A DNA stretch of 64,000 nucleotides from Hemerocallis citrina (GCA_017893485.1 CM030367.1:140633089-140697088), one strand, 5' to 3'. Positions 21,201 through 33,716 are shown, counted from the stretch's first letter. Numbers and translations: made by a program. Notes: generated by a model not told the origin, from the letters alone.

Positions 21201-21651
21201 AGACAACCGGAGGAGGGACCTTGAGTTTGAGGTTGGTGACTTTGTCTTTCTGAAGGTATCACCCAGCAAAGGTGTGGTTCGTTTTGGCAAAGGCGGGAAG
21301 TTAGCCCCGAGATTTATAGGCCCATATAAGATATTGAAAAGGATCGGGAAAACTGCTTACCGGCTTGAATTACCGGAAGAGTTGTCTCAGGTGCACAATG
21401 TTTTTCATGTGTCTATGTTGAGAGGTTATATTCCAGACCCGAGTCATCATTTGCCAGAAGTACCGGAAGGTTTGCAGTTAGACCTGAATTACATCGAGAC
21501 TCCTGTTGAGATCGTTGACCGTAGGGAGAAAGTCTTGAGGAATAAGACGATACCGATGGTCAAGGTAGTCTGGAGAAACCACTTGGTTGAAGAGGCTACT
21601 TGGGAATCCGAGGATAAGATGTTAAAGGACTATCCTGAGCTTTTTGCTTGA
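18214..21651 (+). CDS. pol: Pol polyprotein of B: PR-RT-RNase H-IN-chromodomain
   Basis: 1145 codons, uninterrupted, in the +1 frame relative to gag. Positions are counted from 18214. Protease has [10 protein letters not shown] with Asp56. Reverse transcriptase spans about 215-430 with FIDD at 372-374. RNase H has [10 protein letters not shown] with Asp520 and the later [19 protein letters not shown]. Integrase has an HHCC zinc site (about 734-770) and catalytic Asp801, Asp862 and Glu898, the last two separated by 35 residues. The C-terminus ([14 protein letters not shown]...[21 protein letters not shown]) is a chromodomain-like tail as in chromoviruses. Residues 1-41 match nothing expected and are best explained as intron. 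With splicing the true pol starts at 18338 as [12 protein letters not shown], fused to Gag. All catalytic residues are present, so it is likely functional. Confidence 0.96.
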   Translation: MLRKQIRLSLVRGLMSSVISFSFLLPDHSVKLLCNDVCYVTGELYINGKGAVVLFDTGSSHTFVSPRFAKVLGVEPKIFPGKILAVATPSGETLTTDRYYVDCEIMIGDRIFGIDLIELTILGVDVIIGIDWMSVYSASIECKAKTVTVKAPGGPEVTFQGKLKCSKLVATIRKEETPVELQGIPVVRDYPTVFLEDFPGLPPHRDVEFSITVQPGSAPISKAPYRMAPVEQDEVKRQIEELLGKGFIQPSASPWGAPVLLVKKKDGSMRMCIDYRELNKVTVQNKYPIPRIDDLFDRLQGAAVFSKIDLRSGYHQVRVKAEDVHKTAFRTRHGHYEFLVMPFGVTNAPAIFMDLMNRVLRPFIDSFVVVFIDDILVYSKSEEEHTEHLAAVLQKLEEQRLYAKLSKCDFWKSEVAFLGHILSKEGVATDPQKIEAVRDWTRPTTVKEVRSFLGMTGYYRRFIQGYAQIAVPLTELTKKNVSFKWTEQCEASFQELKDRLTTAPILALPRAGVEYDVYSDASHRGLGCVLMQEGKVIAYGSRQLRPHEKNYPTHDLELAAIIFALKQWRHYVYGEKLNMYTDHKSLKYIYQQRDLNLRQRRWLEVLEDMRPEIKYYPGKANVVADALSRKSSLACLITTQRHLIEELDRAGIEVVLQGLGASLSQLKLQPTLNARIIASQEVDADILEMKEQVSAGRLPGFQTRDGVLWFGERLCVPDQADLKESILQEAHATLLSVHPGSTKMYKDIKQHFWWSGLKRDVAEFVARCEVCQQVKAENQRPGGLLQPLPIPEWKWDNISMDFITGLPKSPKGNDAIWVIVDRLTKSAHFLAMKLTASMDRLAEMYVGEIVRLHGVPSTIVSDRDARFTSHFWRSLQAALGTKTDFSTAFHPQTDGQTERVNRILEDMLRCCILDFGGSWERHLPLVEFAYNNSFQTSIGMAPYEALYGRKCRTPVCWYEVGERQMFGPELVQLTSEKIDLIRKRLVEAQSRQKSYADNRRRDLEFEVGDFVFLKVSPSKGVVRFGKGGKLAPRFIGPYKILKRIGKTAYRLELPEELSQVHNVFHVSMLRGYIPDPSHHLPEVPEGLQLDLNYIETPVEIVDRREKVLRNKTIPMVKVVWRNHLVEEATWESEDKMLKDYPELFA
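18244..18337 (+). other. Putative 94-nt intron joining gag to pol
   Basis: GT-AG ends (TCTG|GTACGAG and TGTAACAG|GAG), a pyrimidine-rich middle, and a length of 3n+1 that exactly corrects the gag/pol frame difference. The joined product reads [20 protein letters not shown], the normal plant gag-to-protease junction. Unspliced RNA would end Gag at TAG 18261. Without splicing, a +1 shift anywhere in 18205-18263 could also join the frames. Confidence 0.65.
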
Positions 21652-21746
21652 TTGTGTTTGTATTGATTGTATCTGGTATCTTGTATCTTATGTCTTTTGT
21701 TCTGGTTGAGTGTGTTGTATTTCTTCTGTTCTCGCTCTTGACTGTA

Positions 21747-21780
21747 GTTCCGGGGACGGAACTATTCTAAGGAGGGAGTG
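21747..21780 (+). other. Pre-PPT hairpin and polypurine tract of B
   Basis: GTTCC (21747-21751), loop GGGGAC, GGAAC (21758-21762), then TATTC and the tract TAAGGAGGGAGTGA ending at the 3' LTR. The tract primes plus-strand DNA synthesis. Confidence 0.88.
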
Positions 21781-21781
21781 A

Positions 21782-24575
21782 TGTAGTACCCCGATTTTAT
21801 TTTCTCAATATATTTATGGAAGGAGATTTATTTTCTTATGATAGCCTATTGTTATTACTTTTCTCCATGATAAATAAAGTGTATTATTTTCTTATAAAAC
21901 ATTCTTCTCAAAGCCCAAATGTGACTTGTTTATTTTCTTGTATAAAAATACATATTTTGGCCCAAATGTATTTAAACCCCTAAACTTGACCTTTTATTTT
22001 CACAACTTGTATATGTAGCATTTTTTCTCTCTTTTTATTTCCCGGATTAGATGTGCATTTTGGGGTTTTGTGTGTGTACACGTGCACTTCATGTACACGT
22101 GCACAAGACACTTATGCCTTGGCCGGATTTGTGGAGTGTGGGTGGTTATATCTTGAGGTGTGGGTAGTTTCTTAACTCCCGACTAGATCTCAGCCTTTGA
22201 TTCACCAACTCCCCTATTAATCCTAGCCATCTATTCTATCTATTTTCTAGTATAAATACCCCTTCTCCTCTCCCATCTCTTTTACACTAAGATTGTTATA
22301 GAGAGTATTTGTGAGTTGTGTGGGAGCTCTTCTGTGGAGGCAAGCAGCATTGTTGAAGGAGCTCGGCGTGGAGCAAAGGAGCAAGAAGGTGTTCTCTACG
22401 TTGAAGGACTTTGCGGGATTTCGTTATTTTCGTCACAAAAGGTGGGTGTTTCTCAGGACTTCTATTGTAGGAATGTTACTATAATTGTCATGATTGATGC
22501 CATGCTACGAAATTGAATTAAACGAAATAGAAATTGTTTGACATGCTGTTATTATAGAGACTAGTCTGTCGATGCAGTCGACTGCCATGTGAGCCAGTCG
22601 ACTGGTACGAGACATTATTTTGCATGGTTGTGATGATAAATGAACATGATGGTGTGATTACTATTATATAATTTTCCCTATGACACATATGATGGAGGGA
22701 AAGTAAATGAATGAAAAGAACGAATGGTGATTAATGTTTTAGAACTGTCGAAGCAGTCGACTGATGTTTCGCTAAGTCGACTAGTGCTTCAATCTGATTG
22801 TGATTATTTGGTAGTTTCATAAATTGAGATATTTCATCATGGGGACCCAGTTTGATGACTTGGGATTCATATCTTCATGATCGTAAGAAAACATGAGCAT
22901 TGTGAATGCATGTCTTAAGTATTTTGCCCTCAAGAAAAGAGCATGTTAGTAAACTAGAAAATCCATGTTGTAGTGTTACTGAATGATAAGAAACCTTGTC
23001 TGTGGAACATGAACTTATGTATACTGTTAATTGACATCATGATGAAATACACGTAAGAACTGTGAATATTCTACTGAAAATGGATCTGTCCAGTCGACCG
23101 ATTGCGTGTAGCAAGTCGACTGATCTGGACATAGAATTATGCTGCTGAAATGGCTAAGACAGACGACTGAGGTGTGAACAGTCGACTGTCGTGTGACTAA
23201 TATTGTGAACTTGAAAGTTGCGGGACAGGCGACTGGTAGTGTATACAGTCGACTATCCCGAGCCCTTTGATAATCCTGTATGACTGTATGAGTCGACTGG
23301 TATTCTTCCAAGTCGACTGTACAGAGTGAACTCTGGTATACTTGAATTCATATTATTTGCTGTTGGTAATTGTGAATGTATGATTAAAGTCAATGGACTC
23401 TGTTTATGGATACATGAATTGTGTAATTGAATCATAGATGAGAATTGAGAACCAAATGAATGTATGAAATGTGAAATCATGATGGGAAAGTCTGTGAGAC
23501 TCTAAAATGAATGATGAGCTGATGATGCTCCATTGGATATTGTGAATTTGAAATTGAACGAAAGAGTAGCTAAGTCTCCCCGGCAGTGAAATGAAATGGT
23601 ATTGAGAAATAGACCAGGTTGGTCGAGTGAAATGAAATGATGAGTCCGGATGATGGAGAGGCTAACTCTAGAGCTTGATTTTATTCATGATTCTAATATA
23701 ACTTAAATACATAGTGTGGAGGTGATGAAGGTGAGAGAAAAACATGAGTATGAGAGCTAGGGTACGGTGCGGGTGTGTGAGCCGCAGAATGCATGCTTGA
23801 TGAGTCAAGACATGGCGCGGGCACAACTCAGTAATGATCGGACTCTAGTCACGCTTATGGGATGTGTTGGTGACTGCAAGAGGAGTGTGTTCAGGGAGGA
23901 GGCTGAATTGTCGCAGAATGCATGCTTGACGAGTCAAGACATGGCGCGAAATTCTACTCCAGGGGCCAGGATACATGCTTGTACTCATAGATACATCTAG
24001 GATACTCATTGGAATTACAGTAGTAGAATAAGTCATGGCGGGGGATTGAACCCTACTAAAATGAAGATCGTTTAAGAGGCTTGCACTCGAACCTATGTAG
24101 TATGGGATGCATAGAATTCGAACAAGTATGCATTAGTGCCATAATTAACTAAGTAAATTGCATTAAGGATTTAAGCGCACAATCACGACACGACATCATT
24201 AAAAGTTCCCTTACTTTCATACTTATGTTGAACTGGCTTGTGGTTTGTAAGAAATGAGATTCATTATACTGTTCCTGGCATAGAGAGGATGGCCATGTAT
24301 AATTATCGTCGGTTGAATAAACTGACGTACCCACAGTGTTTTATGCAGGATAATCACATGTAAAAGGAATGGATGCACAAAGAGTTCATTATGTTGATGT
24401 TCGTTTATGTAAATATTGTATATTTTGCTTCCGCTGTGTAAATTTAAATGTAACATGTTGTAACTCTGATGTAAAAGTAAAGGTTTTAAATTCCTTGTAA
24501 AATTGTATGTGAAGAAAGCGAAAAGATCCTGAAGAACATCTCGAATTCAGTAAAAATGGGATTCGGGGCGTTACA
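21782..24575 (+). repeat. 3' LTR of B
   Basis: Same length as the 5' LTR, with features offset by 8059 (TATA at 22251-22258, GTCGAC pairs 22577-23317). Followed by the target duplication GTCGG. Confidence 0.97.
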
Positions 24576-25055
24576 GTCGGAGACAGAGCAGGAGCAACAC
24601 ATCTGAAGCAACCAACTGAGAGAGCTCTTCTTTGGTCGTGAGAAGATAAGGGAGATAGGGGTTTTGTGATTACAGCCCTTTAACCCCTCAACAGATCTGA
24701 AGATAAGCGGCTCTCGATAAGATTTTTCGTCGAGTTGGGTTTACACAAGTGATGAAGAAAGAGAGCGGGAGAGAGAGCTCCACTTTGGTGGTGAGAAGAT
24801 AAGAGAGATAGAGGTAGGGTTTAGACTTGGGCACCGAAGAAAGAGAGCGGGACGAAGATAGAGAGCGGGAGAGAGAGAGTGAGAAGATAAGAGATTGGGA
24901 TTAGGGTTTCGATTATACCCCTTTTACCCTTCAACATATCTGAAGATAAGCGGCTGGAGATCTCAGCCGTTCGATCGCGATCAATTGCGATCGGATGGCT
25001 GAAATCTCCAGCTCTCGATAAGGTTTTCAGCTCCCCAACTCTTAATAGACTTACT
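24576..25055 (-). repeat. Outer right terminal inverted repeat of M
   Basis: Reverse complement of about 5521-5960 with few differences. Includes the mirrored 60-nt hairpin at 24953-25012, whose tip has one mismatch. Ends TAATAGACTTACT, then a (CT)n(TA)n tract. Confidence 0.92.
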
Positions 25056-25083
25056 CTCTCTCTCTCTATATATATATATATAA

Positions 25084-26205
25084 ATAGAATTTTGGCTACG
25101 GTCTTGTTCGATAGTGGATTAACTCATTCTTTTGTGTCAAAATATTTTTCGAGAAAATTAAGATGCACACAAAAGGCAATTCCAGATTTAGCCTTGATGG
25201 TGGCTACACCATCAGGGGAAACCCTTACTACAGATCTATGCTATAGGGGATGTAAACTCCAGATCAACAGAGAACCCCTAAGTATCGATTTGATTAGAAT
25301 TGGGTTGCCGGAATAGATGTCATTATCAGCAAGGATTGGATGTCCAAGCACAAAGCAAGCATCGACTGCAAGGAGAAGGAGGTAGTCATCTCAGCAGAAG
25401 GAATGGAACTAGTATTCCACGGGAAAAGAGATCGAGAACAACGATGGTTACAACTACAGGTGAAGTACGGGTACCTGAAGATGTGAACAAGATACCAGTG
25501 GTGAGAATTTTTCCACTCGTATTCTTGGAAGAATTACCTAGACGTCCCCCACACCGGGATGTTGAGTTTAGCATCATAATTCAACCAGGAAGCGCTTCAT
25601 TATCAAAGACACCCTATAGAATGGAGCCAGTAGAGTAGAACGAAGTGAAGAAGTAGATTGAGGAATTCTTATAGAAGGGATTCATCAGACCAAGTGCATC
25701 GCCTTGGGGAGCACCAATGTTGATTGTTAAGAAGAAGGACGGATCAGCCATGATGTGTAGCGATTATCAGGAATTGAATAAGGTCACTATTCGGAAAAAG
25801 TGCCCAATTCCCAGGATCGATGAATTGTTCGATCAGCTTCAGGGAGCAGCAGTATTTTTCAAGATTGATCTACGGTCCGGTTATCATCGAGTGCGAGTCA
25901 AGGAGGAGGATGTACCTAAGACAGCCTTTCGAACTCAGCATGGACACTATGAATTCTTGGTAATGCCGGTTGGAGTGACTAACGCTCCAGCAATCTTTAT
26001 GGACTTGATGAACAGAATTCTACGTCCGTTTATTGACTCTTTGTTGTGGTCTTCATCAACGGCATTTTGGTGTAGCCAAGGACAGAAGAGGATCATGCTG
26101 AACATCTGACAGTTGTCCTGAGCAAGTTACAAGAGCATCAGTTATATGCCAAATTGTCCAAGTGCGAGCTCTGAAAAACAGAAGTTGCATATCTAGGCCA
26201 TATTA
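25084..26205 (+). pseudogene. Protease and reverse transcriptase remnant of element A
   Basis: Resumes A to the right of M. Protease motif LFDSGLTHSFVS (Asp-Ser-Gly intact, about 25105-25140) and [13 protein letters not shown] frameshift near 25300 is followed by KDWMSKHKASIDCKEKEVVIS and [24 protein letters not shown] follows (25717-26100: [35 protein letters not shown]). The FIDD box has become Phe-Ile-Asn-Gly, stop codons occur near 25638, 25656 and 25672, and a frameshift lies near 26040, so the enzyme is dead. It breaks off at YLGHI where element C is inserted. The next codons (SK, TDPQ) are found at 37200-37230. Closely related to B pol. Confidence 0.9.
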
Positions 26206-27837
26206 TGTAACGCCCCGATTTTCGATAACTGGGAAACCGTGACATAAGCCAAAATTTTTTCTTCAATTAGCCACAATACACAGAAAAATAGGAAAATTTA
26301 AAATTTTTTATTCAACACAAATGTATTACAAGTCCGAATGTTACAAATTGCAATACATTATAACAGTGTTACAATAATACCTTTACAATCCCAAGTGTTA
26401 CAACTTCCAACAATTGTATCAGAGTACAATGAATAAAGAACAACACTTGGTATTTCACTTGGATTCTTCTCAACAATAAATAAATTACAATAATGAATAA
26501 AATACAGTAATTGTTACTAATGGAACAATAGTAAACAACATATAGTACAGCAGAAATAAAAACGACTCTTGCTTCTCTCGCCTTGAGTCCTCCTGAATCT
26601 TGTACCTGTACTTCTGCAATCCATTACCTATTGAAATGGGGAAGTCAGTACATATACTGATGCTGTAAGGCTGATGACTAGCAGCGATTCTCCACTTAAA
26701 GCAAATGGATTAATGAAAAGAGAAATGTGTATATATTGTTGATGTGTCAGTGTATGGTATGACTTAGACTCTAATGCAAGACGTCTAATGCAATGATGCT
26801 CTTACACTAATGCAAGCAAGACTCTGGGACAGTATGCAGCCCATACTACATATGCCCCATATCAAGCCATTTCTTCATATATAGGGATTTGAACCCACGC
26901 CATGAATTCTACTCTTATACTCGACTTGTTTCTGAAGATTAGAAATGACTGATGAGGTTACTCTGAAACGGTCTAATCCCGTAATTCGCAGTCATATAGT
27001 GGTGTCCCCATTTTCCATTATTGCCCGGTCGCACCGGACCCCACTCAAATATCAGACGAATCCTTAGAGTTTCCGCGGACGCAGGTTAGCTCGAAGCATC
27101 CTCTGCCGCCTCCTAGCCAGACCGTAGTCTATGGCTTCTCGCCCTTAGATACAAGACAAGACGGAGTTCCGGGGGGTTCATCCCCTCTAGCTCCGATAGG
27201 AATCATTCCCACTTATCAAGACACTTCAGAAATTAACAGATAAGATACGGATCTCGTTCTCCCAACTCGTGAGAAGGCACAGAGCGTATCCCTTTGACAA
27301 AAAGGGTACAACCCAATAACACCGCCTAGTGCCGGCCTATAGGACAGGTCGGATCATAAGGTATCACCCTTAACACCAACTCTTTCCCTTCGGCAAAAAA
27401 TGATAATAAGTAAGGGTTAAGTAATAATAGCCATAAGTTACTACCCAAACGATGTCACTAATCATAAACAAACTAAGGGATGACAACAAAACTTACACAA
27501 CATGCTAAGTCTTAAGTTAGATTTCGCAAGATAACTCTACTAGGCTGCTCAACCTAGACTTACCAGAATTCCTAAGGATCTGGTTCATGGCTTATCGATC
27601 CAAGACCCCGGCAATACGAACGTATTCACATTCTACTACCCTGAACTTGGATTCCTTCTACACTCCGGTCCGTGATCAACCAACCCAGTTAATATCCGAC
27701 GGTACACAAGGAGTGACTCGTCCACAGTCCCTTAGGAGTAAGGTAAACACACATCTTGAAGGTCGATAGCCCTAGGGAATTAAATTCGCCCTAGACGAGC
27801 ACAACAAAACTGCGTACTAGCTAATAAGCTACATACG

Positions 27838-28078
27838 AGTAAACAGAACACATACGAGCCAAACAAGCTACGTGTGAAACCAACAACTACATACGAGCCA
27901 GACAGGCTACGTAGGAGACAACAACATACATACGAGCTAAATAAGCTACGAATGAGACCAACAGCTACATACGGGCCAGGCGAGATACGTATGAGACAAC
28001 AACATACATACGAGCCAAATAAGCTGTGTATGGGACCAATAGCTACATACGGGCCAGTCGAGCCACGTATGAGCAAAA
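27838..28078. repeat. 39-bp tandem repeats with internal inverted repeat, C 3' LTR
   Basis: About six units of 39 bp. Each contains CATACG-N14-CGTATG-type arms, often extended by GCC/GGC. Because 39 is divisible by three, they read as 13-residue peptide repeats on both strands; I treat that as a by-product. Same array at 34262-34610 and 57950-58200. Confidence 0.85.
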
Positions 28079-29891
28079 CCACACATAAAAACAATCATAC
28101 AAGTAATCGACCTAGAAGCAACCAAACGTGATTCTAGTAAAACTTGATCTTCTATAATGAGAAGCAACAGAAGAATCTACAAACAATCTAAGAAGCAAAC
28201 AGCAAGTATCCAGTCAAGACAGCCAATTGCTATACTTTGCAAATGGTATAACTCCTACTCTGCTTATCGGAATCTAGCCCGAGAAGCCAATTTGGAAAGG
28301 GGAATGTGTCTACTGCAACTCTCTAGTTGGCCCGAACCTCAGATTCTACAGGTAAGACACACTAAAATACCAAGGAACTCAAACAGCAAGCAACCTGTCC
28401 AACAGCTAGTTGCTGTATTTTTCCAAGACAATAACTCCTATTCTGCTTATTGAAATTTAACCCGAGAGGTCAATTCGAACAGGGGAGAGGCTCTACTACA
28501 TCCCTAGTTGGTCTGAACCTCAGATTCTACAGGTAAGACACTCTAAAACACCAAGGAACACAAACAACATGCAACCTGTCCAACAGCTAGTTGCTGTATT
28601 TTCTCAAGACCATAACTCCTATTCTGCTTATCGGAATTTAACCCGAGAGACCAATTCGAAAAGGGGAGAATGTCTACTACAACTTCCTAGTTGGTCCGAA
28701 TCTCTAATTCCGAGAGGAACCCTAAGTTTTATCCCCTTGAACCTACTGCGATGCTAACCCGAAAACACAAACTTCACTTTTTTGCCCTAAAGCTCGATGT
28801 TTTGGGGAAAATGACCGTTTCACCCCTCAAAATAGCCCCGAAAAGTCTACCAAAATTCTAGCATAGTAATAACACCTCTAAGAACGTCTCATATAAATTT
28901 TGGGTCAAAATTCTACTTTTAACACATGTAAACAAATCTAACCCTACAACTATTTAAGCATGGATACAACATAAGCATGGGCTCCTTTTACAATCCCTAC
29001 AACAATTTAAGCATTAGTTTCTTACTAAAACAAAGCATGGTTTCTTTACTAGAATACTACAATTAGAACATGATTCTACTACTAAGCATGAATATCTACT
29101 ACTATTTTAAGCATGGATTTCTACATATTACAAAAATCTACCTTTCTTTTTCTTTAACCTATTAGTTCCTACATACATCAAGTCTACCCTTTTATGAACT
29201 AAGAGTTAGCAAGAATTAATACTTAACAAGTAGAGAGCAATAAGCAAAATAAAAGACTTATTCTTTATAGTTGTCAAGTTCCACAACCAAAAATGGGTAT
29301 ATAAACAAATCTTCATATGCTTATGTCAAATAGTCCAAGTTGAGTTCTGCAACCCAAGGATGGGTATGTACACAATCTCCATATGCTTATGTCCATTAGT
29401 CCAAGTTGAGTTAACAAAAAAAAACAACAATAATAAGAACAATAGGCTAAAGATTCAATCTTTATGTTTATTTATTTAAAGTCTACCATCCATATTTCCA
29501 TGGGATCGTTTTGATCCCTACCACCATGTTTATGCTTAGGAATTTAGTCCAAGTGGTTATTTAAGAACACACATACACAACAACACATCATAAAGTGGGT
29601 TCTTTTTACCCTACAACAAACAACCATCAAAGATGGGTTCTTTCCCACATACAACCAAAATAAAAGAAAACAAGCCAAAAAATAACAAGAAATCATATGA
29701 AAGAGAAGAGAACCCCCACCTTTTAGTATCTTTGTAGGAAGAACTAGCCTAGTAACCTTCTCCTTCCTCCTAGCTTCTACTACAACCTACAATGAAGAAC
29801 TCTCAAGTTAGGGTTTTTGTTCTCTCTTTCTTTTCCTCTCTTTTTTGTCTATGTAAAAAATGAGAAAGAGACGAGAGGGGGGGGAGGGGGG

Positions 29892-29899
29892 TATTTATA
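29892..29899 (-). promoter_or_regulatory. TATA box, C 3' LTR
   Basis: TATAAATA on the minus strand followed by a C-rich run, the same arrangement as in B (TATAAATACCCC). Counterpart at 36595-36601. Confidence 0.65.
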
Positions 29900-30363
29900 G
29901 GGTGTAAGAGAAGGTGGAGAGTGCAAAAATACCCACATATTTGCACAAACCCCCTTGGGGTAACCAAGGCCGGCCATGCTTAGGGATGGGGGAGTGGTGA
30001 GGTGGAGGTATGGTGGGAGGGGTGAGGTGGAGGAGAGATGCTTCTAGAAGGACACCTCATGTCTTATGTCTCCTTAATTAATCCTAGGTTTAATCTTCCA
30101 AACAAAACCTAGCCATGCAAAATAATTTATTATGACAAAAGAGATATTTTTGTCCAAAAATACACAACACAATTTGTACAAACATACGAATCGATACAAT
30201 ATGCATACGTATGCATATATATGTATACCGATAGTTTCCGTTTGTTAAACCGCATAATCCGTATAAAAGTAAATAAATTCTGAAAATAATAATAAAATAA
30301 ATTTTATTATCGGCTCGGAAGATTACAGTACCAATTTGATACAATACAGATGTATACAGACTG

Positions 30364-30455
<92 letters not shown>
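30364..30455. repeat. (GT)n(TA)n microsatellite in C 3' LTR
   Basis: A GT run and two TA runs separated by GTATGTATGTATGTATG. The 5' LTR of C has only a short TATATATATA at the same place (37068-37080). Confidence 0.93.
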
Positions 30456-30460
<5 letters not shown>

Positions 30461-30613
30461 TAATGTTATTTAACAAAACTGGGTGTTATATATATATACA
30501 GATAATGTTATTTAACAAAACTGGGTGATATCCACCAAAAATATTTCAATAAAAATAAAATAATAATAAAATAATAATTATATAAATATAATATCCGTCC
30601 GGGATTTTACAAT

Positions 30614-30646
30614 ACTCCCTCCTTAGAATAGTTCTGTCTTCAGAAC
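30614..30646 (-). other. Polypurine tract and pre-PPT hairpin of C
   Basis: On the minus strand: GTTCT, loop GAAGAC, AGAAC (30646-30631), then TATT and CTAAGGAGGGAGT. Same layout as A and B. Confidence 0.85.
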
Positions 30647-30649
30647 TTC

Positions 30650-31420
30650 ATTAAGTCAGGAGAAATAGAAAAATACACACACACTAAATAACTCAGGAAA
30701 AGAAAGCTTATATGGCTTTTCGGCTCCCAAGTGGCTCATCCACAAACTGGTTCCCCAAAGAACCTGACCTCGTTCCCAAGCTGCTCTGCCACACTCGAGA
30801 TGTAACTCTCGAATCTTGGTTAAATCCACTGACGCTGGCACTCCATGCTGCTTTATTGGGCCTTCAGTGTGGACTTCCACTAATTTCTCTAGTGACTAAG
30901 TCATCTTCATTGGAAGAAAAGCGCAGATCTGCCAACTGATCGTCAATATCCCAAATTGAGTCATACGTTTCCGAACTTCTGGGTAATCCTATGACAAAGT
31001 CCATACCGATATTCTAAGATTTTCCTTCATCAACTTGCCATTTTAGTGCTTCAATCCCTATATCTTCTGCCTAAGCGTTCTGACTTGCTCACTTAGACCT
31101 GGTTGTAGCTTCCATCGTGCCAAAACTGAGCTCTACAACTCGAGTAATCACTACAATACTGGCTTGCCTGATCTCATCATCTAGCTTCTTACTTCCTCCA
31201 TGGTCTTGGCTGAGGCTAATTCTTCACTTATCTTGATCTTTTGCACTATGGTAGCTACTCCCTCCTTAGAATATGACATGTCCTACGAATGCAACTTCAG
31301 ACTTCCAGAATTTCTCCTCTAATTTTGCTCAAAGCTGATGCTCCAGATGGTGTATTTAAACAAACTAGATCTAGAGTTGCCTTCCGCACATATCTCAACT
31401 CTTGAGTAATAATCCAGACA
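30650..31420 (-). pseudogene. Pol scraps of C (RT and integrase)
   Basis: Reading the minus strand downward from 31420: an RT patch ([15 protein letters not shown], then KTMEEVRS), an integrase patch near 31020 (ISMDFVIGLPRSSE, compare [14 protein letters not shown] in B), a patch KQHGVPASVDLTK matching integrase [14 protein letters not shown], and a C-terminal trace near 30720 (KLSFPELF, compare KDYPELFA). Large deletions lie between patches and stops are common. Non-functional; useful as evidence that C descends from an autonomous Tekay-like element. Confidence 0.75.
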
Positions 31421-31634
31421 AAAGATTATGATGAACCACAATTGAACAAAGCAGTTGCATGGATTTCATATATATATAAATCCAACTGGTTACAAAAAGT
31501 GTTACATCATATATTACTCCTTAGTCCAAAATAAATTTCAAAATACAACTCTAAGACTTAGTTGCAGTTCCATATGCACATAATGGTACTAGCTCTCCTA
31601 CCTTCTTCAGCTCGCCTTTACCAAGTGCGAACTT

Positions 31635-32324
31635 TTACTTTTGGTGAACAGTCTCCTTCCCTTTGTTGTTCATTTTCAGGGCTAACATGCCACTACTATT
31701 CTTGTGAAACTGGAGATAATTTGGCTTGATATGACCAATCTCTCCACAATTGTAACAGACACGGATATCCATCTGAGGGTCCTTCCTTGGGCACTGGATC
31801 ATGAAGTGACCTTGCTCACCACATAGGACGCAACTTTCTGTCTTGACACCTCGAAGTTTGCCCTCCATTTTCTAAGTCTTGTGCTTCTGACCTTGGTTCT
31901 TGAACCCTGATGTTGGTGCAGACCTTTTCCCTTATAGTCGTGGACAGACTGATCTCTTGTGTCCAACTTCTTCCCAGAAATGGCATGTTACAACCTCGGT
32001 GGTCCCCTGGACTTTCTCCCATTCATACTGCAGTCGTGCCAATTCGGAATCAAAGTGTTCCTGCTCCTTTTTTAGGCTTGCTAATATAACTCTGCAAGCG
32101 TCACACACTTGCTTAGCTTGACGAACTCTCGTGGTCCTGCACCTCCTCAGATTCTTCATTTCCTGTCATATGTTAGCTGCTGCCGCTGTGCGTTGATTCA
32201 CAATTAGCTCCTGTGGTGGTGAAATCTCCTTCGGCTCCGCGCTCAAGATCATCGGATCGTCCATCGATATCGGTTCACTCTCTTCTATCAACACATCCTC
32301 GATTAGGATATCCTCGAACAACAT
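31635..32324 (-). pseudogene. Coiled-coil / zinc-knuckle protein of element C
   Basis: One reading frame of 230 codons with three stops: TGA after residue 54, and TAA and TAG between the first knuckle and the next. It starts MLFEDILIEDVLIEESEP, homologous to the start of the A protein (MVFEDIFIED), and the ATG again follows a TGTGTGTTTTAAG acceptor-like sequence. A probable coiled coil (RVILASLKKEQEHFDSELA) is followed by knuckle 1 with one Cys replaced (CHFWEEVGHKRSVC), knuckle 2 intact (CVLCGEQGHFMIQC) and knuckle 3 with its last Cys changed to Tyr (CYNCGEIGHIKPNY). No frameshift over 690 bp although the rest of the internal region is shredded. Decayed now, but it was the only near-whole gene of C. 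Confidence 0.8.
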
Positions 32325-32491
32325 CCTTAAAACACACATACTGGAATTAGTCCAGATATAGAAAATTTATAAAACATAAGTTGAAGGAAACAATAATATG
32401 AATTATAACTGTCTACAACTAGCTAAAACCCGACTCTTAAAAGGCATCCAAGTTTAATTTTCATACTGTGTTGGACTGTAAATTGAAGTCG

Positions 32492-32503
32492 GCTCTGATA
32501 CCA
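32492..32503 (-). other. Primer-binding site of C (initiator Met tRNA type)
   Basis: The minus strand reads TGGTATCAGAGC three bases after the 5' LTR edge at 32507. Confidence 0.92.
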
Positions 32504-33716
32504 CTCTGTAACGCCCCGATTTTCGGTAACTGGGAAACCGTGGCATAAGCCAGAATCTTTTTTTCAATTAGCCACAATACACAGAAAAATAGGAAAATTT
32601 AAAACTTTTTATTCAACACAAATGTTTTACAAGTCCGAATGTTACAAATTGCAATACATTACAACAGTGTTACAATAATACCTTTACAATCCCAAGTGTT
32701 ACAACTTCCAACAATTGTATCAGAGTACAATGAATAAAGAACAGCACTTGGTATTTCATTTGGATGCTTCTCAACAATAAATAAATTACAATAATGAATA
32801 AAATACGGTAATTGTTACAAATGGAATAATAGTAAACAACATATAGTACATCGGAAATAAAAACGACTATTGCTTCTCTCACCTTGAGTCCTCCTGAATC
32901 TTGTACCTGTACTTCTGCAATCCAGTAGCTATTGAAATGGGGACGTTAGTACATATACTGACGCTTTAAGGCTGATGACTAGCAGCATATACTGACGCTT
33001 TAAGGCTGATGACTAGCAGCGATTCATCACTTAAAGCAAACGGATTAATGAAAAGAGAAACGTGTATATATAGTTGATGTGTCAATGTATGCTATGACTT
33101 GGACTCTAATGCCAGACTTTTAATGCAATGATGCTCTAATTCTAATGCAAGCAAGACTCTGAGACAGTATGCAGCCCATACAACATACGCCCCATATCAA
33201 GCCGTTTCTTCATATATAAAGATTTGAACCCGCGCCATGAATTCTACTCTTGTACTCGACTTGTTTCTGAAGATTAGACATGACTGATGAGGTTGGTCTG
33301 AAACGGTCTAATCCTGCCATTCACAGTCATATAGTGGTGTCCCCGTTTTCCACTATTGCCCAGTCGCACCGGATCCCACTCAAATATCTGACGAATCCTT
33401 GGAGTTTCCGGGGACGCAGATTAGCTCGAAACTTCCCCTGCCGCCCCCTAGCCAGACCGTAGTCTATGGCTTCTCGCCCTTAGATACAAGACAAGATGGA
33501 GTTCCGGGGGGTTCATCCTCCCTAGCTCCGACAGGAATTGCTCCCGCTTATCAAGACACTTCAGAAATAAACAGACGAGATACGGATCCCGTGCTCCCAA
33601 CTCGTGAGAAGGCACAGATCGTATCGCTTTGACAAGAAGGGTACAACCCAATAACACCGCCTAGTGCCAGCCTATAGGACAGGTCGGATCATAAGGTATC
33701 ACCCTCAATACCAACT

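Larger units (their letters stand above)
13723..24575 (+). mobile_element. Complete, young Tekay-like Ty3/gypsy element B (10.85 kb)
   Basis: LTRs of equal length (2794 bp) lie at 13723-16516 and 21782-24575. The target duplication GTCGG is perfect at 718-722 past 13000 (13718-13722) and at 24576-24580. It contains a primer-binding site, ORF1 (16686-17114), gag (17259-18263), pol (18214-21651, spliced from 18338), a hairpin and a polypurine tract, in that order. Reading both LTRs I found one substitution (G at 13789, A at 21848). Near identity, open genes and a perfect duplication point to a recent insertion. It lies inside the right terminal repeat of M. The chromodomain-like tail and pol motifs place it near the Tekay/Del chromoviruses. 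Confidence 0.97.
5521..25055 (+). mobile_element. Mutator-like DNA transposon M (19.5 kb with nested insertions)
   Basis: Long terminal inverted repeats begin AGTAAGTCTATTA at 5521 and end with the complement at 25055. They match closely for about 450 bp and more weakly inward. Between them lies a decayed FAR1/MULE/SWIM transposase gene (6791-9232), followed by minisatellites, a small related MITE and the nested LTR element B. Subtracting B leaves about 8.7 kb. It is inserted in element A between the zinc-knuckle ORF and the protease. Both ends abut TA-rich simple repeats, so the 8-11 bp duplication normal for Mutator-like elements cannot be read. Confidence 0.87.
26206..30611 (-). repeat. 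3' LTR of C (4406 bp)
   Basis: On the plus strand it starts TGTAACGCCCCG and ends CCGGGATTTTACA. Holds 39-bp hairpin repeats (27838-28078), roughly 180-bp degenerate direct repeats around GCAACCTGTCCAACAGC (28200-28720), an AAGCATG-rich block (28950-29120), a TATA box, a G-rich tract (29879-29890) and (GT)n(AT)n at 30364-30455. Confidence 0.92.

Noticed and set aside
27838..28078. Direct repeats of fixed length resembling a CRISPR array
   Set aside because: The 39-bp units abut without unique spacers, lie inside plant LTRs, and recur in three related LTRs. It is a minisatellite.
27874..28131. Long ORFs on both strands with 13-residue peptide repeats
   Set aside because: They arise because the 39-bp repeat is a multiple of three. 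The other copies keep the repeat but not a consistent start, stop or context.
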